From Saccharopolyspora dendranthemae (GTDB lineage: Bacteria > Actinomycetota > Actinomycetes > Mycobacteriales > Pseudonocardiaceae): 64,000 nt of DNA. Below are positions 46,833-55,155 of the stretch, in pieces. The position numbers were made by a program, and so were the translations under genes. The notes beneath the pieces were generated by a model, which made no database searches, was not told where the DNA came from, and was given only the letters and a program-made list of their open reading frames with translations. The stretch is taken from contig NZ_VIWX01000002.1 of assembly GCF_007829955.1 (NCBI RefSeq), positions 310,001 to 374,000 on the forward strand, read 5' to 3'. The first letter of the stretch is position 1; each line of letters begins with the position of its first letter.

Positions 46833-47168
46833 ATGATCTTGGTTGGTGAGCTGCTCGACCTGCCGCCGGGAGAGTCGGTCCGCGTGCACGGCGACGTGGC
46901 GATCGCGGTGTTCAACGTCGACGGCGAGCTCTACGCGATCGACGACACCTGCTCGCACCAGGACGCGTCGCTGTCCGACGGGTGGCTCGAGGGATGCGCG
47001 GTCGAATGCCCGCTGCACGCGGCATGTTTCGATCTCCGCACCGGCATTCCCAGCGGTCCTCCGGCGAAGCGGCCGGTCCGTACCCACGCCGTCACCGTCG
47101 AGGACGGGATGATCTACGTCCACGAGACGACGCGGGTCGGCAGTGCCGTCGCGGAGGAGGTCGGTTGA
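46833..47168 (+). CDS. Rieske [2Fe-2S] ferredoxin
   Basis: 111 residues, ATG start with AGGAGG 4 bases upstream. Rieske motifs CSHQDASL and CPLHAACFDL (CxH...CxxH) bind the cluster. It belongs to the small ferredoxins that serve ring-hydroxylating and N-demethylating oxygenases. It overlaps the reductase gene (TGATG) and most likely passes electrons to the GbcA-type oxygenase encoded nearby, an inference from position. Confidence 0.87.
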   Translation: MILVGELLDLPPGESVRVHGDVAIAVFNVDGELYAIDDTCSHQDASLSDGWLEGCAVECPLHAACFDLRTGIPSGPPAKRPVRTHAVTVEDGMIYVHETTRVGSAVAEEVG

Positions 47169-48331
47169 TGCGGCACGTCACCGTCGTAGGAGCGTCGCTC
47201 GCCGGTCTCTCGGCGGCCCGCGCGCTGCGCGAGCAGGGGTTCGACGGCGAGATCGCCGTGGTCGGGGACGAGCAGCACCGCCCTTACGACCGGCCGCCGC
47301 TGTCGAAGGAATTCCTCGCCGGGACGGTGAGCGAGTCCGACATCGAGCTCACCGACTCCGATGATGACGCGCTCGACCTGGACTGGCGGCTCGGCCAGGT
47401 CGCGAGCGGGCTGGACGCCACCGGTCGCGCGGTCGTGCTCTCCGGCGGAACGCGCATCCGTACCGACGGCGTCGTGCTCGCCACGGGGGCGCGGGCCCGG
47501 AGCCTTCCGGGTGGTCCGCCCGCAGGCGTGCACACCCTGCGCACCCTCGACGACGCGCGCGCGTTGCGCGAGGAGCTGGTCGCAGGGGCGCGGTTGGTGA
47601 TCGTCGGCGCGGGGTTCATCGGTGCCGAGGTCGCTTCAACAGCCGTGGGCCTGGGTTGCCAGGTGGACGTCGTGGACAACGCGCCGGTGCCGTTGCAGCG
47701 CGCGCTGGGTCCGGACATGGGCGAGGTGTGCGCCCGGCTGCACGTCCGCAACGGCGTCCGGGTGCACTCCCTCTCGGGCGTCGCCGAGCTGGTGGGGGAG
47801 TCGCGGGTGACCGGGGTCCGGCTCTCGGACGGGCGCGAATTGCCCGCGGACGTCGTCGTGGTCGGCATCGGTGCGCAGCCGAACACCGAGTGGCTGGCCG
47901 GCTCCGGGCTCGACGTCGGCGACGGGGTCAGCACCGATGCGCGGGGCCGGACGTGCGTGCCGGAGGTGGTGGCGGCGGGCGACTGCGCCCGCTCCTTCCG
48001 GAACTACACCGCGAGCCCGATGCGGCTGGAGCACTGGACCAACGCGCTGCAGCAGCCGGCCGGGGCCGTGGCGGCGCTGCTCGGGCGCGAGCACTCGGCC
48101 CCGGCGCACCACGCGGTGCCCTACTTCTGGTCCGACCAGTACGGGCACAAGATCCAGTTCGCCGGTCACCGCACCGATGACTGCACCGTCCAGATCGAGG
48201 AGGGTGACCCGGAGTCAGGCGATTTCCTCGCGCTGTACCTGGATCGGTCCCAGGAACCCGTCGGGGTGCTGGCGGTCGATCGGGCCAGGCCCTTCGGGCA
48301 GTGGCGCCGTAAGCTCGCGCAGCGCCTCTAG
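47168..48331 (+). CDS. FAD-dependent NAD(P)H:ferredoxin reductase
   Basis: 387 residues from ATG 47168 (TGATG overlap). FAD motif VVGASLAGLSAARALREQGF near 5; RPPLSKEFL near 43; NAD(P)-binding VIVGAGFIGAEVASTAVGLG near 145; second FAD motif VVAAGDCA near 270. It is the bacterial oxygenase-coupled reductase type with the C-terminal dimerisation domain. Known glycine betaine systems use a fused GbcB reductase instead; here a three-component chain (reductase, Rieske ferredoxin, oxygenase) appears to be used. Confidence 0.87.
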   Translation: MRHVTVVGASLAGLSAARALREQGFDGEIAVVGDEQHRPYDRPPLSKEFLAGTVSESDIELTDSDDDALDLDWRLGQVASGLDATGRAVVLSGGTRIRTDGVVLATGARARSLPGGPPAGVHTLRTLDDARALREELVAGARLVIVGAGFIGAEVASTAVGLGCQVDVVDNAPVPLQRALGPDMGEVCARLHVRNGVRVHSLSGVAELVGESRVTGVRLSDGRELPADVVVVGIGAQPNTEWLAGSGLDVGDGVSTDARGRTCVPEVVAAGDCARSFRNYTASPMRLEHWTNALQQPAGAVAALLGREHSAPAHHAVPYFWSDQYGHKIQFAGHRTDDCTVQIEEGDPESGDFLALYLDRSQEPVGVLAVDRARPFGQWRRKLAQRL

Positions 48332-48383
48332 GCTCGTTCGGGCACGGACTCGCGTGAGGTCCTGCACCAGGAGGAGCGGCTGC

Positions 48384-49085
48384 TCACACCAGGGAGCGCA
48401 TCGCCTTGTCGAAGTTGAGGACGTGCTCCCTGGCCAGCTGCTCGGCCTTGTCGGGTTGCTGGGTGCCGATGGCCCGCAGCAGCGCCGAGTGCTCCATGAC
48501 GTGGCTGTCGAAGTCCTGCATCCGGTCCAGGAAGACGCAGAAGATCCGGGTCGCGAGGTTGTCGTAGCGGATCAGGGTGTCTTCGAGGTGCGGGTTGCCC
48601 GCCGCTTGGTAGATCGTGCGGTGCACGCGCAGGTCCCAGCGCATGATCTCGTCGCGGTCCAGGGCGCGGAAGTCGATGTCGTCGAGCTGCTCGACCAGCG
48701 CGTCGACCTCATCGAGGTCGGCCTCCGCGGCGACCTCGGCGGCGCGTCGCGCGGCCAGCGGTTCGAGGTGCACGCGCAGGTCGGAGATGTAGGCGAGGTC
48801 GGTGATGTCCACGGCCGTCGCGAACGTGCCCCGGCGCGGGTAGGACACGACCAGCCGGTCGATCTCCAGGCGCTTGAGGGCCTCGCGCACGGGGGTCCGG
48901 CCGATCTCCAACGAGCGCGCGAGCGCCGCGTCGTCGATGGCCGTCATCGGCGGGATGTCCAGCATGATCAGCCTGTCGCGGATGGCCAGGTACGCCTTCT
49001 CGGCCATGGACAGGGTGGCGTGGTGCTCCTCGCTCGCAGTGGTCATCATCGCCCCGACTTCATCAGAATCGCAGTTCTGAGCCAT
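48384..49085 (-). CDS. GntR/FCD regulator, probable repressor of the betaine island
   Basis: 233 residues. Winged helix-turn-helix (about 28-95: AYLAIRDRLIMLDIPP then LARSLEIGRTPVREALKRLE) and FCD ligand-binding domain (about 105-230, metal-site His in LRVHRTIYQAAGN). Start is ATG 49085 or the ATG pair at 49049. A palindrome like those at the sox, dmg and transporter promoters lies at its own promoter (49103-49114), which fits autoregulation and control of the island. The effector may be betaine, dimethylglycine or sarcosine. Confidence 0.82.
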   Translation of the reverse strand: MAQNCDSDEVGAMMTTASEEHHATLSMAEKAYLAIRDRLIMLDIPPMTAIDDAALARSLEIGRTPVREALKRLEIDRLVVSYPRRGTFATAVDITDLAYISDLRVHLEPLAARRAAEVAAEADLDEVDALVEQLDDIDFRALDRDEIMRWDLRVHRTIYQAAGNPHLEDTLIRYDNLATRIFCVFLDRMQDFDSHVMEHSALLRAIGTQQPDKAEQLAREHVLNFDKAMRSLV

Positions 49086-49102
49086 GTCTGGCCCGTCGAA
49101 TT

Positions 49103-49124
49103 CTGGTACATCAGTAGTATAGCA
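49103..49124 (-). promoter_or_regulatory. GntR gene promoter with self-operator
   Basis: Minus strand: an extended -10 TGCTATACT (49124-49116) followed one base later by CTGATGTACCAG (49114-49103). The palindrome matches CTGATATATCAG at 10 of 12 positions and covers the expected transcription start. No good -35 is present, which fits an extended -10 promoter. Confidence 0.55.
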
Positions 49125-49202
49125 GAATCGGTCATCGGCTCTTCGAAAGCTCGTGACGCATCCGGAGAAAGCATTTCGAATTGTGATTCGACGTGCTCGT
49201 CG

Positions 49203-49823
49203 TCACGATTCCGCGGTCTCCCGGTCGCTCCCGGTGGGCGAGAGGGACAGCCAGCCGAGCGCTTCGTCGGCGGCGTCCGCGGCGTGCTCGTGAGAGCCGG
49301 ATTCGCTCCAGCCGACCAGCGCGGCGAAGGTGGCGGCCTGGTACCCGCTGGCCAGGGCCGTGGCCGCTGTCGGGCTGATGCCGGCGACGCGGCGTTCGAG
49401 GAAGCCGGCCAGTTCGGTGATCCACGGGCGGTACGCGGCCGGTGCGGTTCCGGAGATCTCGGGTTCGCTGCACACGACCCGGATCCAGTCGGGACCTGCG
49501 GGTGACATCGGATCGTCCGAAATGGACGCGACGATCGCGCGGCGCACCGCATCGGCCGCCGGGACGTCCGCGGGCATCTCGTCGAGAGCTCCGCGCAGGC
49601 GACGGGTCGCGGCGGGCACGCCGACCCACGCGATGTCGGACTTGCGCGCGAAGTGCCGCACGAGGGTGCGGACGCTGATGCCGGTGGCCTCGGCGATGTC
49701 CTTCCAGCCGACGGCGGCGTACCCGCGCTCGGCCCAGAGCCGGAACGTCGCGGTGGTGATGGCGGCGCGGTCGAGCACGGTCGGGCGACCGCGCTGCGGT
49801 GTGGTGGCGTCGCTGGTGCTCAC
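49203..49823 (-). CDS. TetR-family repressor
   Basis: 206 residues. N-terminal TetR helix-turn-helix (about 18-65, ITTATFRLWAERGYAAVGWKDIAEATGISVRTLVRHFARKSD) and a helical ligand domain typical of the MftR/TetR_C group. It is divergent from the flavin oxidoreductase gene, with an inverted-repeat operator candidate between them, so control of that gene and of itself is likely. The start at 49823 lacks a clear ribosome site. Confidence 0.82.
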   Translation of the reverse strand: MSTSDATTPQRGRPTVLDRAAITTATFRLWAERGYAAVGWKDIAEATGISVRTLVRHFARKSDIAWVGVPAATRRLRGALDEMPADVPAADAVRRAIVASISDDPMSPAGPDWIRVVCSEPEISGTAPAAYRPWITELAGFLERRVAGISPTAATALASGYQAATFAALVGWSESGSHEHAADAADEALGWLSLSPTGSDRETAES

Positions 49824-49888
49824 CCGCCCGACCCTAGTCCACGCGTCCTCCGGTGCAGGTCAGCACCGTGACATCGGCCGGGACGATA

Positions 49889-49909
49889 TTTTGGCGTGAT
49901 GAGCCAAAA
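49889..49909. promoter_or_regulatory. TetR-type operator candidate
   Basis: TTTTGGC-N7-GCCAAAA, a perfect inverted repeat of 21 bp in total, lies 66 bp from the TetR start and 57 bp from the oxidoreductase start. Size, symmetry and place suit a TetR dimer. Confidence 0.6.
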
Positions 49910-49965
49910 AGGTGGTACCGTCTGCGATCGCAACGCCGGACTTCCGACGACGTGAGGACGAAGCG

Positions 49966-51168
49966 ATGCGCGAGAAGACCGTTGCGGACGTGCTCGCCCC
50001 AGCTGAGCTGGGGCCCGTGCGACTGCGCAACCGGGTGCTCAAGGCCGCCACCTACGAGAAGCGAGCGCGTCGCGGGCTGGTCACCGACGAGCTGATCGAC
50101 TTCCACGTCCGGCACGCCGCGGGCGGCGTCGGGATGACCACCGTCGCCTACTGCGCCGTCTCGCCCGAGGGGCGCACCGACGGGCATCAGATCGTGTGGC
50201 GGGACGAGGCGGTCCCCGGTCTGCGGCGGCTGACCGAGGCCGTGCACGCCGAGGGCGCCGCGATCTCCGCGCAGGTCGGCCACGCCGGGCCGGTCGCCGA
50301 CTCGACCAAGACCAAGCTGCCCGCGCTCGGGCCGAGCCCGTCGCTGAGCCTGCAGTCGCTGCGCCGGGTCAGGGCCGCGACGAGCGGCGACATCGACCGG
50401 GTGGTGCAGGCGCACGGCGACGCGGCGAAGATGGCCGTGGCGACCGGGTTCGACGCGGTGGAAGTCCACTTGGGACACAACTACCTGGCGAGCTCATTCC
50501 TGAGCCCGAAGCTGAACAAGCGCAAGGACTCCTACGGGGGGAGCCTCGCCAACCGCGCTCGGCTGGCGCTGCGGATCATGCGCGCGGTCCGCGACGCGGT
50601 GGGCGGGCGGATCGCGATCCTCGCCAAGCTCAACATGGACGACGGCGTGCCGGGCGGTTTCTGGCTCGACGAGGCCATCGAGGTCGCGCGCTGGTTGGAG
50701 GCCGACGGCACGGTCGACGCGGTGGAGATGACCGCGGGAAGCTCGTTGCTCAACCCCATGTACCTGTTCAAGGGCGATGCTCCGGTGCGCGAATTCGCCT
50801 CCGTCATGCGGGAACCCGTGCGCACCGGCGTGAAGCTGGTGGGCAGCAGGTTCCTCCGCGAGTACCCGTACCAGGACGGCTACCTGCTCGACGACGCGCG
50901 CCAGGTGCGGGCGGCGGTAGACCTGCCGATGGTGCTGCTCGGCGGCGTCACCAACCGGCAGGTCATGGACACCGCGATGCAGGAGGGCTTCCAGTTCGTC
51001 GCGATGGGCCGGGCCCTCCTGCGCGAACCCGACCTGATCAACCGCATCGCCGCCGACCCCGCCACCCGGTCGCTGTGCAACCACAACAACCGCTGCATGG
51101 TCACCATCTTCACCGGTAGCCGCTGCGTCCTGGTCCCCGAAACCCAACCCCCAACGGATTCCCGCTGA
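49966..51168 (+). CDS. NADH:flavin oxidoreductase, old yellow enzyme family
   Basis: 400 residues from ATG 49966 (GAGGACGAAGCG upstream). FMN-binding TIM barrel: LRNRVLKAATYEKRA, AQVGHAG, GFDAVEVHLGHNYLASSFLSP, RKDSYGGSLANRARL and VAMGRALLREPDL. The end has CNHNNRC and GSRC, where related iron-sulfur OYEs show CxxCxxxC; one cysteine is Asn here, so a cluster is doubtful. OYE-type enzymes reduce activated C=C bonds of enals or enones. A TetR gene is divergent, which suggests induction by an electrophilic substrate. Confidence 0.85.
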   Translation: MREKTVADVLAPAELGPVRLRNRVLKAATYEKRARRGLVTDELIDFHVRHAAGGVGMTTVAYCAVSPEGRTDGHQIVWRDEAVPGLRRLTEAVHAEGAAISAQVGHAGPVADSTKTKLPALGPSPSLSLQSLRRVRAATSGDIDRVVQAHGDAAKMAVATGFDAVEVHLGHNYLASSFLSPKLNKRKDSYGGSLANRARLALRIMRAVRDAVGGRIAILAKLNMDDGVPGGFWLDEAIEVARWLEADGTVDAVEMTAGSSLLNPMYLFKGDAPVREFASVMREPVRTGVKLVGSRFLREYPYQDGYLLDDARQVRAAVDLPMVLLGGVTNRQVMDTAMQEGFQFVAMGRALLREPDLINRIAADPATRSLCNHNNRCMVTIFTGSRCVLVPETQPPTDSR

Positions 51169-51220
51169 ATTCCGATTCCGGTGCTCAGCGGAAAATCCGA
51201 ATCGAGGGGTGGGAAGCGGA

Positions 51221-52021
51221 TCAGCGGCCTTCGTAGTTCCCGGTTCGCTTGTCCAGCACCGCGTTCATCGCCTCCGCGTGGTCGGCGGTGTGGTGGGAGA
51301 GGGCCTGCATCGTTGCGGAGAGCTCCAGGACGTGGCGCAGGTCGTTCGTGCGCGACTCCTTCAGCAACCGCTTGGCCATCCGGGTGGCGTGCGGCGGGTT
51401 CTTGGCCACGCGGGACGCCATCGACCGCGCCTCGTCGAGCAGCTGATCGGGTTCGACGACGTGGGCGACCATGCCCCATTCCAAGGCCTTCGCGGCGTCC
51501 ACTCGGTCGCCGGTGAGCGCCATCTCCGCCGCGCGCTGCGGTCCGACGGCTTGGGTGAGGAACCACGCGCCGCCGTCACCGGGGATGATGCCGAGCTGCA
51601 CGAAGGATTCGGCGAACCAGGCGTTGCTGGAGGCCACCCGCAGGTCGCACATCATGGCCAGGTCGCAGCCGGCCCCGACCGCGGGGCCGTTGACCGCGGC
51701 GACGAACGGCACCTCGCACTCGGACAGGGCGAGCGGGATCCGCTGGATCCCGTCGCGGTAGCCGTTGCGCATCTCCCACGGGCTGCCGCTGAACATCCCG
51801 GCCTTCTCGCGCATGTCGTTGACGTTGCCGCCCGCTGAGAACGCCTTGCCCGCGCCGGTGAGCACCACGCATCGCACGTCGAGGTCCTGCTGCACGCGCC
51901 GCGCGTGCGTCTCGAACGCCTCGATCACGTCGGCACCGGAGATCGGGTTGCGCTGATCGGGAAGGTTGATCGTCCAGGTCTCGACGTGGTCGGAACGGTC
52001 GATCAACAGCACATCGGACAT
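51221..52021 (-). CDS. Enoyl-CoA hydratase/isomerase family protein
   Basis: 266 residues from ATG 52021 (GGAGG 10 bases upstream). Crotonase fold: GAGKAFSAGGNVNDM oxyanion region (about 57-71), AVNGPAVGAGCDLAMMCDLRVAS near 108, FVQLGIIPGDGGAWFLTQAVG near 140 with the second catalytic acid position filled by Asp. It is next to IclR and two acyl-CoA dehydrogenases, so hydration of a 2-enoyl-CoA in the same route is likely. The substrate is unknown. Confidence 0.85.
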   Translation of the reverse strand: MSDVLLIDRSDHVETWTINLPDQRNPISGADVIEAFETHARRVQQDLDVRCVVLTGAGKAFSAGGNVNDMREKAGMFSGSPWEMRNGYRDGIQRIPLALSECEVPFVAAVNGPAVGAGCDLAMMCDLRVASSNAWFAESFVQLGIIPGDGGAWFLTQAVGPQRAAEMALTGDRVDAAKALEWGMVAHVVEPDQLLDEARSMASRVAKNPPHATRMAKRLLKESRTNDLRHVLELSATMQALSHHTADHAEAMNAVLDKRTGNYEGR

Positions 52022-52101
52022 GAGCGGCGAACCTCCAAGCATCGCGGAACGACCACGAAGGTACCGAACGGACGCCGATCGCATAGGGCCGGTTCGGGCG
52101 C

Positions 52102-52851
52102 TCAGTCCCGGGCGTGCCAGCGGGTGGAGTGACGCTGGAGGGCCTCGACGATGGCGGTTTCGCGAGGCAGGAGCACGTCGCGAGGCCCGACGACGCTGAC
52201 TGCGGCGACGACGCGGCCGCGTTCGCGCACCGGCACCGAGATGCCGTCGATCTCGGCGTCCTCGGCGGCGCCCGGCAGCAGTGCGACACCGGTGGCGCGG
52301 ATCTCCTCCACGCGGTCGAGGAACTGCTGCGCGCGCTCGTCGTCCTCGGGGCCGAGGGTTTCCAGGTAGGCCCACAGATCGCGCTGCTCCCAGTCGGCCA
52401 GCAGCACCCAGCCGGTCGAGGTGCGGATCAGCGAGCGCCGGTGGAAGCGCTTGGCCAGGTACTCGGTTCGCGGATCCGTCGAGCAGTGGTCGATGTAGAC
52501 CACCTCGGACCCGACCGCCACGCCGAGAACAGCTGTGGTGCTGTCGGTTTCGGCGTGCAAGGCGACGAGGTCGTCGTGCGCGATCCGGTTGACCGCGCCG
52601 CGCCCGGCGAGCAGGTTGAGGAAGTAGGGCGCGACGCCCAGCCGGTAGGTGCGGGTCCGCTCGTCGAGGTAGCCGGTGGCCACGAGACCGTTGACCAGCC
52701 CCTGAACCGAGGACACCGGGGCGTCGACCGCGCGTGCGATCTCCGTGAGCGACAGGCCGTCGGAGCGGGCCACGGCCTCCAGGACACCCGCGACGCGGTC
52801 GATCATCCGGTGCCGGGGCCGGACGTGGGTCGGCCGCTCGGACTCCTCCAC
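52102..52851 (-). CDS. IclR-family transcriptional regulator
   Basis: 249 residues from GTG 52851, chosen because GGGAGG lies 7 bases upstream; an open frame continues to 52911. N-terminal winged helix (about 15-75: LSLTEIARAVDAPVSSVQGLVNGLVATGYL) and an IclR effector domain (about 85-245: EVVYIDHCSTD, GWVLLADW). It is divergent from the acyl-CoA dehydrogenase operon and upstream of the hydratase gene. It probably controls this small CoA pathway. Confidence 0.82.
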   Translation of the reverse strand: MEESERPTHVRPRHRMIDRVAGVLEAVARSDGLSLTEIARAVDAPVSSVQGLVNGLVATGYLDERTRTYRLGVAPYFLNLLAGRGAVNRIAHDDLVALHAETDSTTAVLGVAVGSEVVYIDHCSTDPRTEYLAKRFHRRSLIRTSTGWVLLADWEQRDLWAYLETLGPEDDERAQQFLDRVEEIRATGVALLPGAAEDAEIDGISVPVRERGRVVAAVSVVGPRDVLLPRETAIVEALQRHSTRWHARD

Positions 52852-52937
52852 CTCTCGTCCTCCCGTCCTGGCGGCCGTCGTTCGGCGCGTTGACCGCGGA
52901 TGTGCCACCACCTACCGTGACCCTCAAGCCTAGCGGT

Positions 52938-52951
52938 TACGCATTTGCGTA
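52938..52951. promoter_or_regulatory. IclR-type operator candidate
   Basis: TACGCATTTGCGTA, 6-bp arms and a 2-bp centre, sits 47 bp before the acyl-CoA dehydrogenase gene and 87 bp before the IclR start. Short T/G-rich palindromes of this size are common IclR sites. Confidence 0.45.
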
Positions 52952-52984
52952 CAAACTGATCCGGCTCTCGTGCAGGAGAGGTCG

Positions 52985-54103
52985 ATGCCGTCCCTGATGC
53001 CGCCGCCCGCCCGCGAAGACGACGAACTGACCGCCCTGCGACGAGAAGTGCGCGAATTCCTCGCCGAGCAGGCCCACGCGAGGGCCTTCGAACCCACCGT
53101 GGACAGCTGGTTGAGCGGGTGGGACCCGGCCTTCACCCGCTCGCTCGCCGAGCGCGGCTGGCTGGGCATGACCGTGCCGGTCGCCTACGGCGGGCACGGG
53201 CGGACGTTCCTGGAGCGCTTCGTGGTCACCGAGGAGCTGCTGGCCGCCGGCGCGCCGGTCGCCGCCCACTGGATCGCCGACCGCCAGGTCGCCCCGAACC
53301 TGCTGCGGTTCGGCAGCGAGCAGCTCAAGCGCGAGTACCTGCCGCGCATCGCCTCGGCGGAGGTCTTCTTCGGAATCGGGATGAGCGAACCGGATTCGGG
53401 CTCCGACCTGGCCAGCGTGCGCACCTCGGCCGAACGCGTCGACGGTGGCTGGCGGGTGCGCGGCACCAAGCTGTGGACCTCCGGAGCCCACGTCGCGGAC
53501 GCGTTCATCGCGCTCGTGCGCACCTCCCCGCAGGACGGGGATCGTCACGGAGGCCTGAGCCAGCTGCTGGTGGAGCTGGACTCGCCGGGCGTCGAGATCC
53601 GCCCGGTGCTGTCCGCCAACGGAGCGCACCACTTCAACGAGGTGCACCTCGACGGGGTGCACGTGCCCGACGAGCACGTCGTCGGCGAGATCGGCGCGGG
53701 TTGGCACCAGGTCACCTCCGAGCTGGCGTTCGAGCGCTCGGGTCCGGAGCGGTTCCTGTCCACCTACCAGCTCGCGAAGTCCCTCGTCGGGAGCCTGGAG
53801 GCGGCCGAGGCCGGGCGGATCACCGGCAGGCTGGCCGGACTGCACCAGATGTCGCTGTCCATCGCCGCCGCGCTCCAGCGCGGGGAACGGGCCGACGTGC
53901 CCGCGGCGCTGGTGAAGGTGCTGGGCACGACCCTCGAAGGCGACATCGCCGACATCGCGGATCTCGAGGCACCGGCGGGCGCCACCGGAGACGTCGCCGC
54001 GCTCACCCGCCGAGCCGTGCAGCAGCGACCGGGATTCACGCTCCGCGGCGGGACGAACGAGATCCTGCGCGGCGTGATCGCGCGCGGATTGGGGATGCGC
54101 TGA
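52985..54103 (+). CDS. Acyl-CoA dehydrogenase (first of a pair)
   Basis: 372 residues from ATG 52985 (AGGAGAGG 4 bases upstream). Acyl-CoA dehydrogenase fold: helical N-terminal domain, beta domain with GIGMSEPDSGSDLASVRT and KLWTSGAHVADAFI, and C-terminal helical bundle with RPGFTLRGGTNEILRGVIARGL. It oxidises an acyl-CoA to the 2-enoyl-CoA with FAD. It overlaps the second dehydrogenase by 1 bp (TGATG). Such side-by-side pairs often form alpha2beta2 enzymes for unusual substrates, such as steroid side chains or branched acids. Confidence 0.85.
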   Translation: MPSLMPPPAREDDELTALRREVREFLAEQAHARAFEPTVDSWLSGWDPAFTRSLAERGWLGMTVPVAYGGHGRTFLERFVVTEELLAAGAPVAAHWIADRQVAPNLLRFGSEQLKREYLPRIASAEVFFGIGMSEPDSGSDLASVRTSAERVDGGWRVRGTKLWTSGAHVADAFIALVRTSPQDGDRHGGLSQLLVELDSPGVEIRPVLSANGAHHFNEVHLDGVHVPDEHVVGEIGAGWHQVTSELAFERSGPERFLSTYQLAKSLVGSLEAAEAGRITGRLAGLHQMSLSIAAALQRGERADVPAALVKVLGTTLEGDIADIADLEAPAGATGDVAALTRRAVQQRPGFTLRGGTNEILRGVIARGLGMR

Positions 54104-55155
54104 TGACCTCCGTCGACCACGAGCTCCGCGACGTGCTGCGCGGGCTCCTCGCAGGTGACCTCGACGACCGGCTCGACCAGGCGGCCGGGGGTGTGGGCTT
54201 CGACGCCGAGCTGTGGGGCCGGCTCGGCGAACTCGGCTTCACGGCGCTGACCACGCCCGAGGACCACTGCGGATCCGGTGCCGGATGGCGGGAAGCGTCG
54301 GTGCTGCTGAACGAGAGCGCCGCAGCCGCACGGCACCTCCCGTTCGCCGAGACCGACCTGCTCGCGCGGTGGCTGCTGCGCCGAGCCGGGCTCGGGCCCG
54401 GCGACGTGCCGGCTCCGCGCACCGTCGCGGTCGTGGGGGAGGGCGGTGTCGCGCGAGCCGTGCCCTGGCTCGGTCACGTCCCGGTGGTCGTCGTGTTCCG
54501 GAGGCGATCCGGGACGCTCGCGTTCGCCGAGGACGTCCGCGCGACCATCACGCCGGTCACCACGGGTTCCGGTCAGCCGCGCGCGGACCTCACCCTGACC
54601 GAAGAACCCACGGACGCAGTCGATCTCGACGAGTCGGTGCTCGATCAGCTGCTGCTGCGCGGTGCCCTGGCTCGTGCCGTCCAGATCGCCGGAGCGCTGG
54701 ACCGGGCGGTGGAGCTGTGCGTCGAGCACGCCGGGGTGCGCACGCAGTTCGGACGCCCGATCGGGAAGTTCCAGGCCGTGCAGCACCTCGTCGCCGACGC
54801 CGCCGCCGAAGCCGCGCTGGCTCGCGCTGCCGTCGACGCGGCGGTCCTCGACGCCGCGGACGACGACTTCTCCGGTCCGGCGGCGGCCACCCAGGTCGCT
54901 GCCGCGCGTTCCTGCGCGGGCCACGCCACCTCGGTCGTCGTGCGCAACGCCCACCAGGTCCACGGCGCCATCGGCACCACGTTGGAGCACCCGCTGCAGC
55001 TGTTCACCCTCGCCGCGCTCGACTGGCGCGGCGAGTTCGGCACGACCCGCGACTGGGACCGCTTCCTGGGCGCGGCCGCGACCGGCTCCGGGCTGTGGGA
55101 GGTCGTGCTCGGCGAGTCTTCGCGGGTCCCGGCGCTCCCGGCGGTCCACCGATGA
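54103..55155 (+). CDS. Acyl-CoA dehydrogenase-like subunit (second of a pair)
   Basis: 350 residues from ATG 54103. Shorter and more divergent than the first gene: the N-terminal domain is reduced and the beta-domain motif (MSEP-type) is lacking. The C-terminal part keeps CVEHAGVRTQFGRPIGKFQAVQHLVADAA and VHGAIGTTLEHPLQLF. It looks like the non-catalytic or structural partner of a heteromeric dehydrogenase. It overlaps the CoA-transferase gene by 4 bp. Confidence 0.8.
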   Translation: MTSVDHELRDVLRGLLAGDLDDRLDQAAGGVGFDAELWGRLGELGFTALTTPEDHCGSGAGWREASVLLNESAAAARHLPFAETDLLARWLLRRAGLGPGDVPAPRTVAVVGEGGVARAVPWLGHVPVVVVFRRRSGTLAFAEDVRATITPVTTGSGQPRADLTLTEEPTDAVDLDESVLDQLLLRGALARAVQIAGALDRAVELCVEHAGVRTQFGRPIGKFQAVQHLVADAAAEAALARAAVDAAVLDAADDDFSGPAAATQVAAARSCAGHATSVVVRNAHQVHGAIGTTLEHPLQLFTLAALDWRGEFGTTRDWDRFLGAAATGSGLWEVVLGESSRVPALPAVHR

